Assembly: GCA_016291725.1 (NCBI GenBank)
Contig: JAEEYJ010000170.1
Span: 1 to 14,644, forward strand
Length of the DNA stretch: 14,644 bases
DNA from: Solobacterium sp.
GTDB taxonomy: Bacteria; Bacillota_I; Bacilli_A; Erysipelotrichales; Erysipelotrichaceae
Direction: 5' to 3'
Both the position numbers and the translations under genes were made by a program. The notes under the pieces were generated by a model. That model did no database searches. It was given only the letters and a program-made list of their open reading frames with translations, and was not told the DNA's origin. This document shows positions 1 to 6,137 of this stretch, one piece after another; position 1 is the first letter of the stretch; every line of letters begins with the position of its first letter.

Positions 1-1
1 A

Positions 2-115
2 GCCCTGGAAGATCCGCACTATAAAGAAGGTGCCATGAAAGTATCTGAAAGCTTCAGATCCTGCAGAGGCGCTGAAGAAGCGAAGGAATTCCTTGAACAG
101 ATCGCATCCCGGTAA
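2..115 (+). CDS. C-terminal end of a UDP-glycosyltransferase (MGT/UGT-like), partial
   Basis: Only the last 37 codons are present, ending in TAA at 113-115; the gene begins before the window. The visible peptide starts ALEDPHYKEGAMKVSESFRS and ends FLEQIASR. A 'vL.dp.Yr..A..ls.sfr...Ga..A...ie' pattern is the usual C-terminal helix pair of macrolide-type and UDP-glucuronosyl-type glycosyltransferases (GT1), where it packs back on the nucleotide-sugar domain. Assignment rests on this short tail only. A tyrosine phosphatase gene follows on the same strand 75 bases later with no obvious terminator between them, so the two may share a transcript. The donor and acceptor cannot be told. Confidence 0.5.
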   Translation, partial: ALEDPHYKEGAMKVSESFRSCRGAEEAKEFLEQIASR

Positions 116-190
116 ACGGCTGCCGGCAGCACCTGCACAGGGTTATCCTTGAATCCATCAGAACAACCCCGGATAAAAAAGGAAGTCAGA

Positions 191-643
191 ATGATAAAGA
201 TTCTATTCGTCTGCCACGGCAATATCTGCCGTTCCGTCATGGCGGAATACATCTTCAAGGACATGGTAAGGAAAAAAGGACAGGAAGATCTCTTTGAAGT
301 CTCTTCTGCCGCCACCACCTATGAAGAAACCGGCAATGATATCTATCCGCCCGCGAAGCGCACGCTGCAGAAGCACGGCATCCCCTTCGGCACCCACCAT
401 GCGCACCGCATCACGGCTGCTGAGGAAGGCCGCTATGATCTCATCATCGGCATGGATGATGAAAACCGGTACAGCCTGCAGCGCATGTTCCCGCGCAGCA
501 GGAAGATCTCCCTTCTGCTGGACTACACCGCGCACCCACGGGATGTTGCGGATCCTTGGTACACAAGGGACTTCGAAAAGACCTACCGGGATCTGGTACA
601 GGGCTGCAGTGCCCTGCTGGAGTACATAATGAAAGAGACCTGA
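191..643 (+). CDS. Low-molecular-weight protein-tyrosine phosphatase
   Basis: A 150-aa cytoplasmic LMW-PTP, which removes phosphate from phosphotyrosine through a cysteinyl-phosphate intermediate. The P-loop C-X5-R-S is at residues 8-15 (CHGNICRS), with nucleophile Cys8 and phosphate-binding Arg14; the general-acid loop is ADPWY with Asp121. Length is normal for the family. I chose the ATG at 191 because the P-loop then sits at the usual distance from the N-terminus and AAAAAAGGAAG lies just upstream; an in-frame ATG at 149 would add 14 residues the family lacks. In Bacillota these enzymes often act on tyrosine kinases of capsule synthesis, and a glycosyltransferase gene ends just upstream, but no kinase is visible here, so the substrate is unknown. 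The TGA lies in the loop of a terminator hairpin. Confidence 0.9.
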   Translation: MIKILFVCHGNICRSVMAEYIFKDMVRKKGQEDLFEVSSAATTYEETGNDIYPPAKRTLQKHGIPFGTHHAHRITAAEEGRYDLIIGMDDENRYSLQRMFPRSRKISLLLDYTAHPRDVADPWYTRDFEKTYRDLVQGCSALLEYIMKET

Positions 644-653
644 ACGGTCTCTT
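633..653. terminator. Bidirectional rho-independent terminator between the phosphatase gene and yebC
   Basis: An 8-bp stem, AAGAGACC paired with GGTCTCTT, encloses a 5-base loop (TGAAC) that contains the TGA of the + strand gene. On the + strand it is followed by CTTCTTTGTTT, and on the - strand by TCATTAT, so it can serve both convergent genes. The yebC stop is 8 bases from the stem. Confidence 0.7.
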
Positions 654-660
654 CTTTGTT

Positions 661-1383
661 TCAGTCTGTTACGTTCGTGTAGACCTTGTTTACATCGTCT
701 ACATCGTTGAGCATGTTCATCAGCTTCTCGAACGCTTCCTTTTCCTCGTCCGTATCCAGTGTGACATACTCATTCGGCAGCATCGTGACTTCGCAGACCT
801 CGAACTCAACACCGTCGATCGCCGATTCGATCGCTTCCTGCGCCTTGCCGAAGTCCTGGAACGTTGTCTTGACGGTCATCTCGCCGTCTTCCACCGTGAT
901 GTCCTGTACATCGACATCCGCTTCCATCAGCGTGTCCAGCATCGCTTCCTCGTCCTCGAACGGGAACACGAACAGTCCGACATGCTCATAGTTGAACGAT
1001 ACCGCGCCGGAGTTCGCCATCTTTGCGCCTTTGCACTTGTTGAAGGCGGTCTTGACATCCGTCAGCGCCCGGTTCGTATTCTCTGTCAGGCAGTCTACGA
1101 TGACCGTGCTGGCACCCGGTCCGAATCCCTCATACCGGCATTCGATGTAGTTCTCATCACTGCCGCCCTTTGCTTTGTCGATTGCTCTCTTGATGACATC
1201 CGCAGGCACCTGGTTGGACTTCGCTTCCTGGATTTTGCGCCGCAGTGCCAGGTTCATATCGGGGTCAGGCACACCGGACTTTGCCGCAATGTAAAGTTCT
1301 TTGCCGAACCGAGAGTATAGCTTGGATTTCTTGGCCGCTGTCTTTGCCATGGACGCGGCACGTACTTCATGTGCTCTTCCCAT
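661..1383 (-). CDS. yebC: YebC/PmpR family protein, YeeN (YebC2) type
   Basis: A 240-aa member of the YebC/TACO1 family, historically annotated as a transcriptional regulator; more recent work, as I recall it, places family members on the ribosome and relieves stalling at proline-rich stretches. The N-terminus (MGRAHEV...SKLYSRFGKELYIAAKSG) has the short MGR start and 'K+Y..FG.E.Y.AAK.G.PDP..N' block of E. coli YeeN and B. subtilis YeeI rather than the MAGHSKW start of classical YebC. Other marks are VIKRAIDKAKGG (63-74), YEGFGPG (84-90), and the GAVSFNYEHVG block. A clear extended -10 lies upstream and AAGGTGG about ten bases before the ATG. It is divergent from the metallophosphatase gene. 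Family certain; subgroup likely. Confidence 0.9.
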   Translation of the reverse strand: MGRAHEVRAASMAKTAAKKSKLYSRFGKELYIAAKSGVPDPDMNLALRRKIQEAKSNQVPADVIKRAIDKAKGGSDENYIECRYEGFGPGASTVIVDCLTENTNRALTDVKTAFNKCKGAKMANSGAVSFNYEHVGLFVFPFEDEEAMLDTLMEADVDVQDITVEDGEMTVKTTFQDFGKAQEAIESAIDGVEFEVCEVTMLPNEYVTLDTDEEKEAFEKLMNMLNDVDDVNKVYTNVTD

Positions 1384-1415
1384 AAATGATCTACCACCTT
1401 TTGAATTACTACGGT

Positions 1416-1424
1416 ATTATATCA
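1416..1424 (-). promoter_or_regulatory. Extended -10 promoter for yebC
   Basis: On the minus strand the sequence reads TGATATAAT: a consensus TATAAT (1416-1421) preceded by a TGn extension. No good -35 is found at 16-18 bp (best TTTATT), which fits an extended -10 promoter. It would give a leader of roughly 25 bases. The 89-bp divergent gap from 1384 to 1472 also has to hold the start of the + strand phosphatase transcript, for which I found no convincing promoter. Confidence 0.6.
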
Positions 1425-1472
1425 AAGCGGCCCTGTAAAATAAAGTGCCTGCGCAGAAACGGAGTTTTGTCA

Positions 1473-2183
1473 ATGGCGGTCTATGCAATCAGCGATATCC
1501 ACGGATGCAGTGCAGAGTTCAAGGAACTGCTCAATGCTGTATCGTTTTCTCAATATGATGAGCTGTATGTCATCGGGGATGCCGTGGACCGTGGACCGGA
1601 TCCGATCGGTGTGCTGCGGATGATCATGGATGATCCACGGATGCACTTTCTGTACGGAAACCATGATGATATGTTCTTCCGCCGCATCCCCGACCTGATC
1701 AGGGAAATACAGACACCGGGGTATCTGCAGATGGATGACGATCTGTTCCGCTGGGTGCATCTGAACGGCGGTCTGACCACGATGGACCGGTTCCTTGAAC
1801 TGACGCTGCCGGAGTGCTATGACATTTACGCCTTCCTCAGCAACCGGGTCTACTACAAAGAGCTGCAGGCCGGCGGACGGAAATACCTTCTCTGCCATGC
1901 CGGTACGGATAAGCATTGCTGCCGTGGTGTACAGCCGGCGGAAATACCGCCGGAAGAGCTCATGTGGAGCCGGATCGGGCTGGATGACAATCCCTGGCCG
2001 GACAGATGGCTCGTTACCGGGCATATGCCTACCTTCCTCTACGGCGATGAATATGAAGGCAGGATCATCCGGCGCGATGCGAGCAGATCGCTGCACATTG
2101 ACTGCGGCTGTGTCTTCGGAAGAACGATGGGTATACTGCGGCTGGATGATCTGCAGGAATTCTACGTTCCGTCCCGCAATTGA
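1473..2183 (+). CDS. PPP-family metallophosphatase (serine/threonine protein phosphatase-like)
   Basis: A 236-aa calcineurin-like phosphoesterase of the bacterial PPP group (PrpA/PrpE/ApaH-like). All metal-site motifs are present in order: SDIHG (residues 7-11), GDAVDRG (35-41), GNHDD (62-66), CHAG (141-144) and TGHMP (182-186), ending in the usual 'HIDCGC.FG...GILRLDD' strand block. These bind two divalent metals and hydrolyse phosphomonoesters; whether this one acts on phosphoproteins or on small molecules such as diadenosine polyphosphates cannot be read from sequence. The ATG at 1473 is preceded by GGAG at 1461-1464 and puts the first motif at residue 7; an upstream in-frame ATG at 1386 would add an unrelated 29-residue lead. 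It converges on the glycosyltransferase pair and shares a terminator with it. Confidence 0.88.
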   Translation: MAVYAISDIHGCSAEFKELLNAVSFSQYDELYVIGDAVDRGPDPIGVLRMIMDDPRMHFLYGNHDDMFFRRIPDLIREIQTPGYLQMDDDLFRWVHLNGGLTTMDRFLELTLPECYDIYAFLSNRVYYKELQAGGRKYLLCHAGTDKHCCRGVQPAEIPPEELMWSRIGLDDNPWPDRWLVTGHMPTFLYGDEYEGRIIRRDASRSLHIDCGCVFGRTMGILRLDDLQEFYVPSRN

Positions 2184-2185
2184 AA

Positions 2186-2207
2186 AAGAGAACCGTTCAG
2201 TTCTCTT
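2186..2207. terminator. Bidirectional terminator shared by the metallophosphatase gene and the Alg13-like gene
   Basis: AAGAGAAC pairs with GTTCTCTT, an 8-bp stem around a 6-base loop. The stem follows the + strand TGA (2181-2183) after two bases, and the minus-strand TGA (2197-2199) lies inside the loop. The U-tracts are weak: TTC on the + side and TTTTC, counting stem bases, on the - side. Confidence 0.6.
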
Positions 2208-2676
2208 CAATCCAGTTCTGGAGCCAGGCAACGAATGCCTGTGTATTCGATACAAAGGCGGCCGGGGTGAAATCCGCCGCTTTTTCTATGTAGTCCCCGA
2301 GTTCATCCAGATCCTTGACGTAGAGCAGATAGCCCATGTCTTCGAAGGCGCTCAGCAGCTGGATCTGGTGGTCATTGACGTGTTCATGGTAGCGGGCCAG
2401 TCTGGCGCAGCCGAGGATCTTCTTCCCCTTCTTCAGAGCTGTCATGATCGTACCTGCACCACCATGGGTAATGATCATGTCCGCTTCGTCCATCAACTGT
2501 CCGAACTGCTCCGCCGGTACACTGGAGAAGACCTCCATCCGGCTGCTTTCATACTTTGTGAACCCGGACTGTACGACCACCCGGTCCCGGATCCTGCCCG
2601 CTTCCAGCAGGCGGTCCACTGCTTCCAGGAGACGTACAAAGCTCTTATCATTGGTTCCCAGCGTTACGAAGATCAT
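2197..2676 (-). CDS. Alg13-like glycosyltransferase subunit (EpsF/CpsF/PssE type)
   Basis: A 159-aa protein equal to the C-terminal, nucleotide-sugar-binding half of a GT28/MurG-fold transferase. It opens with MIFVTLGTND, the family's usual start, and carries HGGAG (residues 71-75) and EHVNDHQ (98-104), both in the UDP-sugar site. Such proteins work only with a membrane-associated Alg14-like partner, encoded directly upstream, to add the second sugar to a lipid-linked glycan. I chose the ATG at 2676: it overlaps the upstream stop (TGATG), has AGGGGGTG nine bases before it and gives the canonical N-terminus; a GTG at 2688 would add four residues. The acceptor is probably a surface polysaccharide or glycolipid intermediate (inference). 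Confidence 0.87.
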   Translation of the reverse strand: MIFVTLGTNDKSFVRLLEAVDRLLEAGRIRDRVVVQSGFTKYESSRMEVFSSVPAEQFGQLMDEADMIITHGGAGTIMTALKKGKKILGCARLARYHEHVNDHQIQLLSAFEDMGYLLYVKDLDELGDYIEKAADFTPAAFVSNTQAFVAWLQNWIEEN

Positions 2677-3149
2677 CAGAACAGCCACCCCCTGTACTGT
2701 GCTTCAGGATAGACCTGCTTCATGCTCTCCCACTGCACCAGGAACAGATCGGCAATGGGATAGATCATCTTTCCGGCTTTGGTCGGTGTCGTAGCATTGG
2801 CAAACGTCTCGATCCAGATGACCTTTCCCCCGTGCCGGTGTACGATGCGGCACATCGGCACCGCTGTATGCGTGCCCGTTGTGACCACGTACTCCGGCCT
2901 GATCTTCCAGTAAAGATACAGTGATTTCAGACAGTTCCAGGCAAACTTGAAAAGATAGGTGAACAGATGGGACTTGGTGCCGTAGACCAGCCAGTCCACC
3001 CTGTCCTTTCCGTAGGTATCCTCGAGCCACAGGTTCGCTTCCGTTCTTTCCGTGATGATATGGAAATCACAGCTGCTGAACATTTCCTTCAGCTGCAGAA
3101 GCTCCGTCAGATGGCCGCCAGTACTGGAAATAAACAGTATCTTCTTCAT
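2676..3149 (-). CDS. Alg14-like membrane-associated glycosyltransferase subunit (PssD/Cps14F type)
   Basis: A 157-aa protein equal to the N-terminal, acceptor-binding half of the same split transferase. The start MKKILFISSTGGHLTELLQL contains the family's S-T-G-G-H loop (residues 9-13); YVVTTGTHTAVP lies near the middle. Members associate with the membrane through hydrophobic segments and recruit the Alg13-like subunit; here the stretch around SHLFTYLFKFAWNCLKSLYLYW could dip into the membrane. The start overlaps the stop of ptsI by four bases (ATGA), and its own stop overlaps the next start by one, so the three genes are translationally coupled. The close order and equal dosage fit an obligate heterodimer. 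Linkage to enzyme I rather than to a capsule cluster is unusual. Confidence 0.86.
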   Translation of the reverse strand: MKKILFISSTGGHLTELLQLKEMFSSCDFHIITERTEANLWLEDTYGKDRVDWLVYGTKSHLFTYLFKFAWNCLKSLYLYWKIRPEYVVTTGTHTAVPMCRIVHRHGGKVIWIETFANATTPTKAGKMIYPIADLFLVQWESMKQVYPEAQYRGWLF

Positions 3150-4855
3150 TTCAGCATATATTCCTTGATGCAGGCTATGACTTCTTCCTGCGAACTGAGC
3201 TCCATGACCTTCCGCGCAAGCGGGACCGTTTCACTGTAGTCCAGGGAACGGATCTGCTTCCTTGCCTGGAGAACGGATCCGGCACTCATGGAGAATTCAT
3301 CGAGCCCCATTCCCAGCAGGACGGGGATTGCCAGTTCATCACTGGCCATTTCACCGCACATGGCGCATCTGCGTCCGTGCTTGTGCGCACCTTCGATCGT
3401 CATACGGATCATCCGGAGTACGGCCGGATTGAAAGGTTCATACAGATAGGCAACCTTATCGTTCGTCCGGTCCGCAGCCATAACATACTGGATCAGGTCG
3501 TTCGTACCAATGGAGAAGAAATCCGCTTCCTGTGCCAGCTGGTCCGCAATGACAGCCGCTGCGGGTATTTCGATCATGACACCGATCTCTGTAGAATCCG
3601 CCATCGGAATCTCTGCCTGCTTCAGTTTTTCACGCTCTTCCAGCCAGATCTCCTTCGCCCGGCGGAATTCCGTCGTCGTGGCAATCATCGGGAAGAGCAC
3701 AGCCAGCTTTCCGTGCGCAGAAGCACGGATCAGGGCACGGAACTGAGTACGCAGCACATCTTCGTGCGCCAAGCAGAAACGCATGGCACGGGCTCCGAGG
3801 AACGGATTCATTTCCCGTTCAAAGCTGTGATAGGCCAGCTGCTTGTCGCCGCCGATGTCCAGCGTACGGATCACAACGCGCCGGTCCCCCATCCTCTCGA
3901 GTACAGAGCGGTAGGCTTCATACTGCGTGTTTTCATCGGGGAATCCGGTTTCATTGCGCATGTAGAGGAATTCCGAACGGAACAGTCCTATACCGTCTGC
4001 TCCGTTCGCTATAATGCTTCCGGTATCGTCCGGAGAACCGATGTTGCCGCAGATCTCCACATGATGCCCGTCTCTGGTGATGCTTTCTTCCTGTTTCAGC
4101 ACCTTCAGGGATTCCCTTTCTCCCCGCCAGGCATCAGCGTAGACGCTGTAGGCAGCACTCTGCTCCGCCGAAGGATCCGCGATCAATGTACCTGTAACCG
4201 CATCGAGAATGACCTGATCACCATCCTGGACAGTATTCATCAGGTCCTTCACACCGACCAGCGCAGGAATCTCCATTGACCTCGCCATGATTGCTGTATG
4301 ACTCGTCCGGCCGCCGAGCTCTGTAGCAAAACCGAGCACAAAGCGGCGGTCCAGGGAACCTGTGTCCGAAGGGCTCAGGTCCTTGGCGACGATAATCACC
4401 GGTTCATCGATCAGCTTCACATCGGGCAGCGCTCTGTCCGCCAGATGGCAGAGCAGGCGGAATGTTACATCCTTTACATCGGCAGCCCTTTCCTGGAAAT
4501 ACGTATCATCCATGGTTTCGAACTCATGGATCATCCTTCCGGATACTTCCTGAACAGCAGCTTCTGCATTGATATGCTCATTGCGGATAATATCTTCCAC
4601 GCCGTTGACAAATGATGCATCCCTGATCAGCAGCAGATGCATTTCGAAAATCGCCAGTTCCTTCGGTGAAAGCCTGTCGGATGCCAGACGGCGGATCTTC
4701 TCTATATCGTTGACCGTTTCACCGGAAGCCTTCCGGAAACGCTGCAGTTCTGTATCGGGGTCAGCCGTTGTTCTGATGATGCGCAGAACGGGAGGCTCGA
4801 TCTTTCTGACCTTCCCGACCGCTATGCCCTGTGATGCGGGTATTCCTTTCAACAT
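3146..4855 (-). CDS. ptsI: Phosphoenolpyruvate-protein phosphotransferase (PTS enzyme I)
   Basis: A 569-aa enzyme I of the sugar phosphotransferase system. It takes phosphate from PEP and passes it through a histidine to HPr. It is full length with domains in the usual order: an N-terminal HPr-binding region with MLKGIPASQGIAVGK, the phosphohistidine domain with GGRTSHTAIMARS (active His186), and a C-terminal PEP-binding barrel with GLFRSEFL (290-297), GTNDLIQY (450-457) and the C-G-E loop with Cys500. All catalytic positions look intact. No ptsH is nearby, so HPr must be encoded elsewhere. The gene starts 67 bases after a small unknown gene and ends overlapping the Alg14-like gene by four bases. 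A perfect 15-bp palindrome sits 19-33 bases upstream of the ATG. The RBS is CAAGGTAG. Confidence 0.96.
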   Translation of the reverse strand: MLKGIPASQGIAVGKVRKIEPPVLRIIRTTADPDTELQRFRKASGETVNDIEKIRRLASDRLSPKELAIFEMHLLLIRDASFVNGVEDIIRNEHINAEAAVQEVSGRMIHEFETMDDTYFQERAADVKDVTFRLLCHLADRALPDVKLIDEPVIIVAKDLSPSDTGSLDRRFVLGFATELGGRTSHTAIMARSMEIPALVGVKDLMNTVQDGDQVILDAVTGTLIADPSAEQSAAYSVYADAWRGERESLKVLKQEESITRDGHHVEICGNIGSPDDTGSIIANGADGIGLFRSEFLYMRNETGFPDENTQYEAYRSVLERMGDRRVVIRTLDIGGDKQLAYHSFEREMNPFLGARAMRFCLAHEDVLRTQFRALIRASAHGKLAVLFPMIATTTEFRRAKEIWLEEREKLKQAEIPMADSTEIGVMIEIPAAAVIADQLAQEADFFSIGTNDLIQYVMAADRTNDKVAYLYEPFNPAVLRMIRMTIEGAHKHGRRCAMCGEMASDELAIPVLLGMGLDEFSMSAGSVLQARKQIRSLDYSETVPLARKVMELSSQEEVIACIKEYMLK

Positions 4856-4873
4856 AACTTCTACCTTGATCCT

Positions 4874-4888
4874 GTATAGGTCCTATAC
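4874..4888. promoter_or_regulatory. Perfect 15-bp palindrome upstream of ptsI, candidate operator or promoter core
   Basis: GTATAGG-T-CCTATAC is a perfect 7-bp inverted repeat around one base, 19-33 bases before the ptsI ATG. Each arm holds a TATA-type sequence; on the minus strand TATAGG could be a weak -10, with CTGAAC 18 bases upstream as a poor -35. It has no U-tract, so it is not a terminator. A dimeric repressor site overlapping the ptsI promoter is the simplest reading, but no regulator is identified. Confidence 0.4.
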
Positions 4889-4922
4889 CGGGAGTTCTTT
4901 CCTTGGTTCAGTTTACCATCTT

Positions 4923-5261
4923 TCAGATGTCTAAACAACGCAGGAATTCCAGGTACGCTGTATGCCTGTGACGGTAGTATGTCGTGGTTGTGTAGTAGCG
5001 CCGGTACCACTTCGGCTCCGGCTTTCGGAACACTTCATTCTTCAGAATGATCTGTGCGTCCGGTGAACAGTAGGACAGGCTCTTCTCCATCTTCTTCAGG
5101 AATTCCTTCTTGTCCTCATAGTCCTGGCGGTTGCGGTCAATGGTCCCCATTTCTTCATAGATCTGTGTCTGCGTCTTCACGGAACGGTATGTCTCTCCTC
5201 CGGCATTCACCAGTGCCGCTGCGGCAGCGGGATCGTCCTTGCAGGCTTCGTAAGCTTTCAT
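4923..5261 (-). CDS. Small basic protein of unknown function, possibly MG284/MPN403-like
   Basis: A 112-aa soluble protein. The ATG at 5261 has a very strong RBS (GAGGAGG) seven bases upstream, which favours it over an in-frame start at 5330. The N-terminal part is acidic and helical with a coiled-coil-like stretch (IYEEMGTIDRNRQDYEDKKE); the C-terminus is strongly basic and aromatic: KWYRRYYTTTTYYRHRHTAY followed by LEFLRCLDI. That 'W..YY...TYYR.+..AY.EFL.CL' pattern reminds me of the MG284/MPN403 family of mycoplasmas and relatives, and of the DNA-binding end of ArpU/RinA-like phage activators, but I cannot confirm either. No membrane segment or signal peptide. It lies 67 bases upstream of ptsI on the same strand and may be cotranscribed with it. 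Confidence 0.7.
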   Translation of the reverse strand: MKAYEACKDDPAAAAALVNAGGETYRSVKTQTQIYEEMGTIDRNRQDYEDKKEFLKKMEKSLSYCSPDAQIILKNEVFRKPEPKWYRRYYTTTTYYRHRHTAYLEFLRCLDI

Positions 5262-5359
5262 GTTATTCTCCTCCTCTTTGTTGTGCGGACAATTCAAAAA
5301 CCGAAGAATACCGTTCCTGAACACGCGCAATCTTTCCGTAGAAATTGATATCTAAAAGT

Positions 5360-5388
5360 TTGCAATGAATTGTTCCTTCACTTATGAT
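5360..5388 (+). promoter_or_regulatory. Sigma-A-type promoter for the + strand membrane protein gene
   Basis: TTGCAA (5360-5365) and TATGAT (5383-5388) are separated by exactly 17 bases, with 4/6 and 5/6 matches to consensus. Transcription would start near 5395, leaving a leader of about 35 bases before the GTG at 5431. It lies in the 169-bp divergent gap from 5262 to 5430; for the minus-strand gene on the other side I found no clear promoter, and nothing else is evident in the gap. Confidence 0.55.
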
Positions 5389-5430
5389 ATTTGCAGAAAG
5401 AACGGAAAGACCCCTCTTTCAGGAGAAAAA

Positions 5431-6087
5431 GTGACACAGTATTACATTTCAAGGCTGTCAAACAAAAGAATCATCCTGTCGATGCTGATGATTTTTCTTC
5501 TGCGTCCGCTGGCGATGGTGATCGAGCATCTGATCCAGAACACGACCATAGCCTGGATGTTCGCTCTCAATGTCATGGGCGGCCTGCTCATCATGTATGA
5601 CTGGAACCTGTTCGGCATCCACTACAACCGTGCGAAGGCCAACAAGGGTGATTTCCTGATCTACGGAGCGCTCGGTCTGTTCCTGATCGGCGGCTGGATG
5701 ATGATCAACATCCGGTGGATCCACGGCAGTATTCCCCTTCCTGACAGAGCTGTCATGAAGGAAGATCTGTTCGCCCTGCCGGCCATTCTGGCTGCCTACA
5801 GTTTCCTGCAGAGCAGCATCGTGAACATCGGCTTCAAATGCCTGACGGATCATCTGAAGGTGCGTTCCAATGAACTGCAGATCATCCTGCTGTCCGGCAT
5901 TCTGTTCGGTACGGTCTACACTCTGATCTTCCTGCCGCAGCTCTCTGTACTGCTGCCGACACTGCTGTACAACGTCGTACTGGTATGGATCCTTTCCTAC
6001 CTCTACAACCAGAGCAATTCCTTCATGCCGGGTCTGAGCGCGATGACGATCATCTACTTCCTGCTTCAGCTGACACTGATGAGATAG
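5431..6087 (+). CDS. Multipass membrane protein resembling a CPBP (CAAX protease/bacteriocin-processing) family member without catalytic residues
   Basis: A 218-aa protein with about six hydrophobic segments, the first near residues 13-31. The C-terminal half follows the order of CPBP intramembrane proteases: a helix ending SFLQSSIVNIGF (124-135) where EExxxR is expected, SGILFGTVYTL (155-165) where FxxxH is expected, then a helix, SYLYNQSNSFMP and GLSAMTIIYF where HxxxN is expected. In this alignment EE becomes QS (127-128), the His becomes Tyr163, and the last His and Asn become Ala204 and Ile208, so it should be inactive. I chose the GTG at 5431: AGGAG lies five bases upstream, and the only earlier ATG (5365) falls inside the promoter. 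It is transcribed alone, ending in a strong terminator. Family assignment is pattern-based. Confidence 0.65.
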   Translation: MTQYYISRLSNKRIILSMLMIFLLRPLAMVIEHLIQNTTIAWMFALNVMGGLLIMYDWNLFGIHYNRAKANKGDFLIYGALGLFLIGGWMMINIRWIHGSIPLPDRAVMKEDLFALPAILAAYSFLQSSIVNIGFKCLTDHLKVRSNELQIILLSGILFGTVYTLIFLPQLSVLLPTLLYNVVLVWILSYLYNQSNSFMPGLSAMTIIYFLLQLTLMR

Positions 6088-6137
6088 AAAAAAGGATCCC
6101 TGCGGGATCCTTCCACGCCTGCTGTGCAGGCTTTTTT
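6088..6137. terminator. Paired hairpins terminating both convergent genes
   Basis: Two hairpins lie side by side. The left one pairs AAGGATCCC (6092-6100) with GGGATCCTT (6104-6112) around a 3-base loop; on the minus strand it is followed by TTTTTTCTATC. The right one pairs GCCTGC (6117-6122) with GCAGGC (6126-6131) and on the + strand is followed by six Ts (6132-6137). So the right hairpin ends the + strand gene and the left one ends amrS, whose stop is 6136-6138. The layout recurs after hpf. Confidence 0.85.

Noticed and set aside
119..130. Perfect palindrome GCTGCCGGCAGC between the first two + strand genes
   Set aside because: It has no loop to form a stable hairpin in RNA and no U-tract, so it is not a terminator; a 12-bp GC-rich palindrome can occur by chance.
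556..1320. A 254-codon + strand open frame running from the tyrosine phosphatase gene through yebC
   Set aside because: It starts inside the phosphatase gene in another frame, crosses the terminator at 633-653 and is antisense to yebC.
1384..1472. A + strand promoter for the metallophosphatase gene, using TAAAAT at 1436-1441
   Set aside because: No -35 lies at a fitting distance and there is no TGn extension, so support is too weak to list.
3377..4279. A 300-codon open frame on the + strand
   Set aside because: It is antisense to the well-conserved ptsI gene, with shadow-type composition and no RBS.
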